Part shown: positions 57,936 through 64,000 of the stretch, piece by piece
Position numbering within the stretch: the first letter of the stretch is position 1
Layout: every line of letters starts with the position of its first letter
Source: Devosia chinhatensis
GTDB lineage: Bacteria; Pseudomonadota; Alphaproteobacteria; Rhizobiales; Devosiaceae
Reading direction: 5' to 3'
NCBI RefSeq assembly: GCF_000969445.1
Contig: NZ_JZEY01000054.1
Coordinates: 806,001 to 870,000, forward strand
Length of the DNA: 64,000 bases
The notes under the pieces: generated by a model
Seen by the model: only the letters and a program-made list of their open reading frames with translations
Told to the model about the DNA's origin: nothing
Database searches by the model: none
Position numbers and translations under genes: made by a program

Positions 57936-59026
57936 CTCAAGTTGACTACATCGCGCAGCCAGCCTTTCGATCAACGCTCGAAACAATTGACGGCATCCTG
58001 TCGCAGGCTGGGATCGCGAACCTGGATGTAGCCGCAGCGTACGTCACGTCAGGAGGACTAAACGACTTGGTCGTTCGCAGCGCCGCGACATTGGGGGCTC
58101 GGTGGGCTGGCCTGGACAAAAGATGGCTTACCTCATTTGACTATTGCCGAACAGAGCCTGTCGCGCTCGATGCCATGCTTGCAATGCCGGGTTCATCTGT
58201 CCGCGTATACGACGCCCAATTCTGCTTGGCTCATGGGGGCATGCCCAGGGTGCCATTTCACCCGAAAGCCTATTTGATGCGCAGTAATCAACGAGATTAT
58301 GCCCTTGCGGGGTCCGGCAATCTCTCACGGTCTGGATTGTCGAGGGGTGTTGAGGCCGGGCTTGCAATCAGTGTGGATCGATTGGTCGCGGATGAACCAA
58401 CTTCGGTCGCCGCCGTGCAGGCGCTGCGCGATTGGTACGCAGCGACGTGGGCTGCCGCAACACCTCTGAACGCAGCATTGTTGGCAGACTACACAAGAGT
58501 TTTCGAAAGCGCGGAAAATCTCAAAAAGCCCACTCCCACGGAAGATGATGTTGCGACCAGCGACACCAGCGCGGGTGCAATCTCCAGCGCAAACTTGCAG
58601 AAACTTAGAGTTTGCCGAAATTTTTGGATCGAAGCAGGCAACATAACAAAAAATAGAGGTCCGCATTTACCTGGAAGTCAGCTTATGATGAAGCGACTTT
58701 CACGAGTATTTTTTGGCTTTCCACCAACAGACATTCCAAAAAATACTCATATTGGAAACGTGCTAATTAGCTACCAGGGAGGCAATCTGGAACAATACTC
58801 GCTAACCTACAGCGACAACAAGATGGACAAGCTGAATCTCCCCATTCCAGGCGCAGGAGGACCAGTCGCCTACGATGGCAGGCTCATTATTTTCAGACAG
58901 GTGGGTCCAAGAGCATTTGACTTATCGCTGGGGACACGGGCGGACAAAACCAATTGGTTGAAAAGAAGCCGCGCGATTGATGGCATCTTCAAGATGACAA
59001 GCGGCCGTGAATGGGGCGTATTTTGA
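57932..59026 (+). CDS. PLD-family nuclease with probable B3-like DNA-binding domain
   Basis: This 364-aa protein has one HKD-like motif: HPKAYL (about 110-115) followed by GSGNLSRSGL (about 128-137). A single copy means the active site would need a dimer, as in BfiI. The C-terminal part (about 215-364) has WIEAGNITKNRG, NKMDKLNLPIPG and SGREWGVF. This reminds me of the B3-like recognition domain of BfiI/NgoFVII restriction enzymes, from memory. The gene is translationally coupled to both neighbours, and its 3' third is AT-rich. Confidence 0.78.
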   Translation: MTQVDYIAQPAFRSTLETIDGILSQAGIANLDVAAAYVTSGGLNDLVVRSAATLGARWAGLDKRWLTSFDYCRTEPVALDAMLAMPGSSVRVYDAQFCLAHGGMPRVPFHPKAYLMRSNQRDYALAGSGNLSRSGLSRGVEAGLAISVDRLVADEPTSVAAVQALRDWYAATWAAATPLNAALLADYTRVFESAENLKKPTPTEDDVATSDTSAGAISSANLQKLRVCRNFWIEAGNITKNRGPHLPGSQLMMKRLSRVFFGFPPTDIPKNTHIGNVLISYQGGNLEQYSLTYSDNKMDKLNLPIPGAGGPVAYDGRLIIFRQVGPRAFDLSLGTRADKTNWLKRSRAIDGIFKMTSGREWGVF

Positions 59027-61110
59027 TGACAGGCAATAGGAGCGACAATGCGGGATTCCTTACGGTTCCAACCATTTCGGTTCCCTATGCCCGCAACGGC
59101 AACTCGACCAAGGCCAACGCGCTGGGCATGCGCACGATGCAGGAGCGCGCATACGAAAGGCGGGGCGAGCAATATCTGCTAATCAAGTCCCCGCCCGCGT
59201 CCGGCAAAAGCCGCGCGCTCATGTTCATCGCGCTGGACAAGCTCAACAACCAGGGCCTGAAGCAGGCCATCATCGTCGTGCCGGAAAAGTCCATCGGTGC
59301 GAGTTTCGCGGACGAACCGCTGACCAAATACGGGTTCTGGGCCGATTGGACGGTGGAACCGAAATGGAACCTTTGCAACGCGCCCGGCGAGGACGGCGGC
59401 AAGGTCAAGTCGGTCGGTGCGTTTCTCGAAAGCACGGACAAGGTACTGGTCTGCACCCACGCGACGTTCCGCTTTGCTCTGGATAGGTTCGGAGCAGCAG
59501 CCTTCGACAATCGCTTGATCGCAGTGGATGAGTTCCACCATGTTTCCGCCGACACCGACAGCAAGCTGGGCCAGCATTTGGGCCAGCTCATCGCGCGCGG
59601 CAGCGCTCACATCGTCGCCATGACCGGCTCCTATTTCCGGGGCGACGCAGTGCCGGTGCTCATGCCGGATGACGAGGCAAAATTTCGCGACGGGACTGTC
59701 ACCTATACCTACTACGAGCAGCTCAACGGCTATGAGTATCTTAAGCAGCTCGATATTGGTTACTTCTTCTACTCGGGCTCCTACGCAGACGACATTCTCA
59801 ATGTCCTCAACCCTGGGGAAAAGACCATCATCCACATCCCTTCCGTCAATTCGCGCGAGAGCACGAAAGATAAAATCCGGGAAGTGGAACACATCATCGA
59901 AGCGCTGGGCGACTGGCAGGGAACCGATCCTGCGACCGGCTTCCAACTGGTCAAGCGACCCGACGGCAGAGTGTTGCGCATTGCCGACCTTGTCGATGAC
60001 GACCCCAGTAAGCGCGACCGCGTTTCTGCTGCGCTGAAAGACCCCAGCCAGAAGAATAACCGCGACCATGTCGATATCATCATTGCACTCGGTATGGCCA
60101 AGGAAGGCTTCGACTGGATTTGGTGCGAACACGCCCTGACAGTGGGCTACCGCTCTAGCCTCACGGAAATCGTGCAAATCATCGGGCGCGCGACCCGCGA
60201 CGCGCCAGGCAAGACCCGCGCCCGCTTCTCCAATCTCATCGCCGAGCCTGACGCATCCGACGAGGCGGTAACCGAGGCCATCAACGACACGCTGAAAGCC
60301 ATCGCCGCCAGCCTGCTGATGGAACAGGTGCTCGCGCCGCGTTTCAACTTCACCCCGAAGAACCCCCAGAGCGGCCCTATTGAAGGGTTCGATTATGGCG
60401 ACGGCGGTTATGCGTCGGACAAGACAAATGTTGGCTTCAATGAGGAAACTGGTCAGTTCCATATCGAGATTAAGGGGTTGGCCGAGCCCACCAGCAAGGA
60501 GGCTGGGCGTATCGTCCGCGAAGACCTCAATGAAGTGATTGCGGCGTTTGTGCAGGACAAGACCGCCATCGAGCGCGGTCTGTTTGACGAGGAGCTTGTC
60601 CCTGAGGAGCTGACCGTTGCCCGCATGGGAAAGATTATCAAGGACAAGTATCCCGACCTGACTGACGAAGACCAAGAAGCGGTGCGCCAGCACGCTGTCG
60701 CTGCGCTCAACCTTACCCAAAAGGCAAAACAAATTGCTTTGGGCGATGATGGTGATGAACCAAGTCGGAACACTGCGCTGATCGACGGAGTGCGTAAGCT
60801 CAATATGGATGTGCGCGAGTTGGACATCGACCTGATCGACCGGATCAACCCGTTCGGGGAAGCATACGCCATTCTGGCTAAGACCATGAGCGAGGAGAGC
60901 TTGAAACAGGTCGCGGCAGCAATCTCTGCCAAGCGGTTCACTTTGAGTGTGGATGAGGCCAAGGACCTGGCAGTGCGCGCGGTACGCTTCAAAAAGGAGC
61001 GGGGCCGGCTTCCATCAATTAGTTCGTCAGACCCTTGGGAAAAGCACCTTGCCGAGGGCGCGGCCGCTTTCGTGCGATACAAGGACGAGGGACGATATGA
61101 GCGACCTTGA
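59026..61110 (+). CDS. SF2 DEAD/DEAH-box helicase of the restriction-like operon
   Basis: This 694-aa protein has Walker A PPASGKS (56-62), motif II DEFHH (168-172), and the motif VI QIIGRATRD (about 385-393). The C-terminal half (about 440-694) is unassigned and helical. ATG 59026 shares one base with the upstream PLD stop (TGATG), which favours this start over the earlier one at 59011. Likely translocates or remodels DNA for the nucleases. Composition is high GC, unlike the PLD 3' end. Confidence 0.87.
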   Translation: MTGNRSDNAGFLTVPTISVPYARNGNSTKANALGMRTMQERAYERRGEQYLLIKSPPASGKSRALMFIALDKLNNQGLKQAIIVVPEKSIGASFADEPLTKYGFWADWTVEPKWNLCNAPGEDGGKVKSVGAFLESTDKVLVCTHATFRFALDRFGAAAFDNRLIAVDEFHHVSADTDSKLGQHLGQLIARGSAHIVAMTGSYFRGDAVPVLMPDDEAKFRDGTVTYTYYEQLNGYEYLKQLDIGYFFYSGSYADDILNVLNPGEKTIIHIPSVNSRESTKDKIREVEHIIEALGDWQGTDPATGFQLVKRPDGRVLRIADLVDDDPSKRDRVSAALKDPSQKNNRDHVDIIIALGMAKEGFDWIWCEHALTVGYRSSLTEIVQIIGRATRDAPGKTRARFSNLIAEPDASDEAVTEAINDTLKAIAASLLMEQVLAPRFNFTPKNPQSGPIEGFDYGDGGYASDKTNVGFNEETGQFHIEIKGLAEPTSKEAGRIVREDLNEVIAAFVQDKTAIERGLFDEELVPEELTVARMGKIIKDKYPDLTDEDQEAVRQHAVAALNLTQKAKQIALGDDGDEPSRNTALIDGVRKLNMDVRELDIDLIDRINPFGEAYAILAKTMSEESLKQVAAAISAKRFTLSVDEAKDLAVRAVRFKKERGRLPSISSSDPWEKHLAEGAAAFVRYKDEGRYERP

Positions 61111-62293
61111 CCTTGACGAACTGCGCAGCGAGCTTTCCGACTTCGCCGTTTCTGAGAAAAAGGGCGGACTGTCGCCGCGCGACGAACGGATCATTACCGG
61201 CTTCGAAGAAATCCAACGATTCACTGACCAGCATGGTCATGCCCCTCGGCATAGCGAGGCAAATGACATATTTGAGCGCCTATATGCGGTTAGACTTGAT
61301 CGGCTGCGCGCTCTTGACGAATGTCGCACCCTTCTTGCTCCCCTTGATCGCCAAGGATTGCTCAGTGGTCCCAGTTTTGACCCCGTCGCACCTGTTGAAT
61401 CCATGGATGATGACGAATTGCTGGCCGAACTTGCCGGCGCGGCAGGTTCTTCAGACATTACCGAGTTGCGCCATGTGAGGACTGCGGCCGACAAGCGCGC
61501 CGCAGAGGAAATCGCCAACCGCGCACCCGCCGAAGATTTCGACCAGTTCAAGCCAATGTTTGACCAGTTGGCCAGGGACGTTAAGATTGGCACCAGGATC
61601 ACCCAGCCGATCCGCAAAGACGCCGGTTTTCTCAAGGCCAACATCAAAGTCGGTGACTTCTTTATTGTCGATGGGCAAACTACCTATGTCGCCGAGGTCG
61701 GGGAACCCATTCGCGCACCCAACGGCGAATCCGATGCGCGGTTGCGTGTGATCTATTCGAACGGCACCGAGAGCAACTTGCTCCTGCGTTCACTTCAGCG
61801 CGCACTCTACAAAGACGAAACCAGCCGCCGTATATCGGAGCCCAACGCCGGGCCATTGTTTTCCGGAGACAGCGAAGACGGCGACCTCGCCAGCGGTACA
61901 ATCTATGTATTGCGGAGCAAGTCGGACCACCCCTTGGTCGCTGCCAACCGCGATGTGCTGCACAAGATTGGCGTCACCGGCGGCGACGTTGTTCGGCGCA
62001 TCGCCAATGCCAAATTGGATGCCACATTCCTGTTGGCCGAGGTGGAGCTGGTCGCTACCTACAAGCTTGCCAACGTCAACCGCACCAGGCTGGAAAACCT
62101 GATCCACCGCATCTTCGATGTTTCCCGCCTCGACATCGAGATAATGGATCGCTTCGGCAACCCTGTTATCCCGCGCGAGTGGTTCCTGGTGCCGCTGTTC
62201 GTGGTCGATGAGGCCGTCGAGCGCATCAAGGACGGGACCATCACCCAATATCGTTATGATCCAGAAACGGCTTCGCTTCGGCCGGTGAGTTAG
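61097..62293 (+). CDS. GIY-YIG nuclease family protein (T5orf172-like)
   Basis: ATG 61097 lies within the helicase 3' end (14-base overlap) and gives a 398-aa protein. An N-terminal helical part (1-190) is unassigned. A middle strand-rich region (about 170-235) follows, with FLKANIKVGDFFIVDG. The GIY-YIG domain (about 266-345) has GTIYVLRSKS, HKIGVTGGDVVRRIANA and a downstream Glu in RLENLIHRIF. This is the T5orf172/MUG113 pattern. Last gene before the terminator at 62344. Confidence 0.83.
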   Translation: MSDLDLDELRSELSDFAVSEKKGGLSPRDERIITGFEEIQRFTDQHGHAPRHSEANDIFERLYAVRLDRLRALDECRTLLAPLDRQGLLSGPSFDPVAPVESMDDDELLAELAGAAGSSDITELRHVRTAADKRAAEEIANRAPAEDFDQFKPMFDQLARDVKIGTRITQPIRKDAGFLKANIKVGDFFIVDGQTTYVAEVGEPIRAPNGESDARLRVIYSNGTESNLLLRSLQRALYKDETSRRISEPNAGPLFSGDSEDGDLASGTIYVLRSKSDHPLVAANRDVLHKIGVTGGDVVRRIANAKLDATFLLAEVELVATYKLANVNRTRLENLIHRIFDVSRLDIEIMDRFGNPVIPREWFLVPLFVVDEAVERIKDGTITQYRYDPETASLRPVS

Positions 62294-62343
62294 GCGAGGC
62301 GTTGCTTCCTTCGCTCAGCCCCGGCGCGCTGCGCCGAGAAGGA

Positions 62344-62370
62344 GGCCTGGCTCCGCCTGGCCAATTTTTT
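62344..62370 (+). terminator. Terminator of the four-gene operon
   Basis: GGCC arms enclose an inner GGC/GCC stem with a T-T mismatch (62344-62362), followed two bases later by TTTTTT. It lies 51 bases after the GIY-YIG stop. Confidence 0.75.
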
Positions 62371-62860
62371 GCCGAAAACACTTAGAATGCCATGCGCCGC
62401 GGCTATGACGTCAACAGGCCGCTGCGCTGGGCCTGTGTGACGCCGCCGCGCTCGCATGGCGATTCTGATGGTATCGGGCGGGGAACATCGTTTTCCGCGC
62501 TCCGCGCGGGTTTTCAGGCCGCTCGGGCGCGGGCCTTCAAACAGGGAACAGGGCTACAAGAGAAGACCCGCGGCAGCTTCTTTCCCAAGCCCTTTGTTCG
62601 ACGCGCCGCAGGCACGTCGAATCTTTTTGGGGGGACGCCCTTCGTCCCGACACCTCCAGAAGGCCACAGCGCACAGCGCAGAGTCACCCGTAGGGCCGCA
62701 GCGGAGCGGAGGACTGCCTTGGCAGTTGACCTGCGCGAGCACTGTGGCACCGCTTTCTTGCTTCTTTTTTGTTCCTTGTTCCCAGTTTCAGACCTCTATC
62801 CAGAAAAGTTTAGGACGCTGTGAGGTTGACGAGAAGTGCCGAGACCGGTTGTTTTGGTGG
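62371..62860. other. Gene-free, GC-rich spacer with no supported gene
   Basis: About 490 bases with only weak overlapping frames on both strands (best 143 codons). Their translations are Arg/Pro/Gly-rich without domain features or clear ribosome-binding sites. Short repeats such as CGCTCCGCGCGG and GCAGCGGAGCGG occur. I see no gene, tRNA or CRISPR here. Confidence 0.4.
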
Positions 62861-62889
62861 GAACACCGGGAACATTCGTCCCGGTGTTC
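62861..62889 (-). terminator. Hairpin at the 3' end of the VapE gene
   Basis: Perfect 11-base arms GAACACCGGGA and TCCCGGTGTTC with a 7-base loop, ten bases after the vapE stop on the minus strand. There is no long T-run, so termination is only likely. Confidence 0.5.
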
Positions 62890-62898
62890 GTTCCTGGT

Positions 62899-64000
62899 CT
62901 AGTTACTATCGATGCCTTGCGGGGGGTGATACTGCCACTGAAATGCCTGCCCTACCCGCACTTTCACCCTCCTCCAGCCGCTGGCTCGGAGCACGCGTGA
63001 AACTCGGTTCTTGTCGGATTGTTTCCAAAGAGCTGTGCTCATATCTAGGCAGTCGCCGAGAATTTGAGGAATGGTCACGAAAGCACGATCCGAAATGAAC
63101 TCGAAGATCGGCTCGTCCCACGGATCTCCCTCATAACGGGCGGATTGTTCGATCACAGCCTGTTTCAGCACTTCCCCTTCCTCCAACCACCACTTGTAGT
63201 TGCTGCGGTAAAGGTGCACGGCCTCTGCCCAGATCTGATTCCGGTCAGCAGTCAAACGTTCGACATCCGATTTTGTCACCGCAACAGGCCAAATCCTACG
63301 AGCACCCGTAGGATCGCGGAGGTAGTCCTCGCTATTGGTGGTGCCAGAGAAGACGCATTGCCGGGGCACATTGACCGCGCAAGTGGCATATGGCGGGCGA
63401 AAGCGGTCGACGCGGCAGGTTAGGAAGCCGTTCATGGTTTCGACTGTCGTCGTCTTCAGAGACTCGAGCTCGCCAAGTTCAATAATCCACATCCCATGAG
63501 TTTGCAGCGCTGCATCCTTTGTGCCGAGTGGTGGCATGCGGTCCGTAAACCACTCTCCGGCCAGAACCCTGAGAGCAGAAGATTTTCGAAGCCCCTGGTT
63601 CCCTTCGAGGACGAGAGTGACGTCGGCTTGGCATCCGGGCTGGAATATGCGCGCAACCGCCGAAACCAAATAACGCGAGCCTATTTCCTCGGTATAGCTT
63701 GTTTTTTCGGCCCCCATATATTCTGTGAGCCAGCTATCAAGACGAGCGGTCCCATCCCACTTCAGTGATTCAAGGTATTGTCGCACCGGGTGGAAAGGAT
63801 GCCGGAAAGCAACCATTGTCGCCGCATGCTTTACATCACGCACATTGACGTTGATCTCGCGCTCTTGCAGCCAGCTTGCGGCCTGTAGTTCATCGAATTC
63901 CTGCCATTCCCGAGGCCTAAACTCCTCTTTGTTGTCCCAGGGGAGCGGCGACAGTACTGTTGGCTTGCTTGCAAACACATCAAAGCCAAGGCACCCGAAG
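62899..64000 (-). CDS. Virulence-associated E (VapE) family protein, 5' end outside window
   Basis: The frame is open to the right edge; the GTG at 63978 is preceded by in-frame coding-like residues (FGCLGFD), so the start lies beyond 64,000. About 367 residues are visible. They include VRQYLESLKWDGTARLDSWL, an ATPase-like LEGNQGLRKSSALRVLAG, then SGTTNSEDYLRDPTGARRIW, the VapE pattern. VapE proteins occur in satellite phages and integrated elements, and they resemble SF3-type replication ATPases. It probably belongs to the element's replication module. Confidence 0.8.
   Translation of the reverse strand, partial: FGCLGFDVFASKPTVLSPLPWDNKEEFRPREWQEFDELQAASWLQEREINVNVRDVKHAATMVAFRHPFHPVRQYLESLKWDGTARLDSWLTEYMGAEKTSYTEEIGSRYLVSAVARIFQPGCQADVTLVLEGNQGLRKSSALRVLAGEWFTDRMPPLGTKDAALQTHGMWIIELGELESLKTTTVETMNGFLTCRVDRFRPPYATCAVNVPRQCVFSGTTNSEDYLRDPTGARRIWPVAVTKSDVERLTADRNQIWAEAVHLYRSNYKWWLEEGEVLKQAVIEQSARYEGDPWDEPIFEFISDRAFVTIPQILGDCLDMSTALWKQSDKNRVSRVLRASGWRRVKVRVGQAFQWQYHPPQGIDSN

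Larger units (their letters stand above)
49453..64000. mobile_element. Integrative mobilizable element at tRNA-Ser (right end outside window)
   Basis: From the base after the tRNA CCA the gene content changes: MobC, relaxase, a lone DotA/TraY homologue, small unknown genes, a four-gene restriction-like operon and VapE. Composition also becomes uneven, with AT-rich patches. No integrase or second att copy is seen, so these would be beyond 64,000. Left boundary at the tRNA 3' end is inferred from the usual behaviour of tRNA-targeting integrases. Confidence 0.7.

Noticed and set aside
59179-60732. 517-codon open frame on the minus strand
   Set aside because: Antisense to the SF2 helicase, whose motifs are clear.
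55137-62293. Assignment of the operon to DISARM or BREX
   Set aside because: DISARM also has a methyltransferase, helicase and PLD protein, but no DUF1998 (DrmB) gene is present. BREX would need BrxC, BrxL and PglZ, none of which is seen.
62392-62823. 143-codon plus-strand frame in the spacer
   Set aside because: Arg/Pro-rich, no Shine-Dalgarno sequence, competing frames of similar length on both strands.

Overview
The window looks like a chromosome segment of an alphaproteobacterium of the order Hyphomicrobiales (Rhizobiales), most likely a member of the Devosiaceae such as Devosia or Pelagibacterium. The reasons are high GC and the order-typical gene strings dnaB-alr-radA-cvpA-purF, rpsF-rpsR-rplI, fabD-fabG-acpP-fabF-mltG-gmk and lptF-lptG-surA-pdxA-rsmA. 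The genus is an inference from gene order and protein style; no comparison was run.

Positions 1 to about 49,130 are housekeeping chromosome. On the plus strand come a MAPEG protein, an RsmB-type rRNA methyltransferase, TspO, GuaA, a YfgM-like TPR protein, Der and a CNNM/CBS transporter. A minus-strand block then carries ribosomal proteins S6, S18 and L9, DnaB, alanine racemase, RadA, CvpA, PurF, an SDR and a GNAT. Next is the fatty-acid cluster, ending at a strong terminator, then mltG, a decayed yicC, gmk and an MFS exporter. The divergent envelope/vitamin block rsmA, pdxA, a SurA-like chaperone, lptG and lptF lacks lptD at its usual place. After it lie holC, yitT, two tandem DUF4344 metallopeptidases, an ABC-F ATPase, ndk, a DbpA-type DEAD-box helicase, a MarR/MFS efflux pair, a molybdopterin oxidoreductase, a TSUP permease, a Glyoxalase_8 protein and an MHYT-GGDEF-EAL c-di-GMP enzyme.

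At 49,363-49,452 lies tRNA-Ser(GCU) with an encoded CCA. Everything to its right up to the window end is accessory DNA in a different style. I read it as an integrative mobilizable element inserted at the tRNA 3' end. Its mobilization module has a minus-strand operon (112-aa protein, a DotA/TraY-family membrane protein, a 37-aa membrane peptide and a 94-aa protein). Opposite it is a plus-strand operon (MobC, relaxase, and two small overlapping genes). Between the two is a repeat-rich gap that is the best oriT candidate. No integrase and no other type IV secretion genes are visible, so it probably depends on a helper.

The cargo is a tightly coupled four-gene operon at 55,137-62,293: an MmeI-like adenine DNA methyltransferase without a recognisable nuclease motif, a phospholipase-D-type nuclease with a probable B3-like recognition domain, an SF2 helicase and a GIY-YIG nuclease. 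Each gene overlaps the next, and the operon ends in a terminator. It has the parts of a restriction-modification or anti-phage system whose functions are split over separate polypeptides. The presumed specificity domains of the methyltransferase and of the PLD nuclease are both visibly AT-rich compared with the rest. A VapE-family ATPase gene runs off the right edge.
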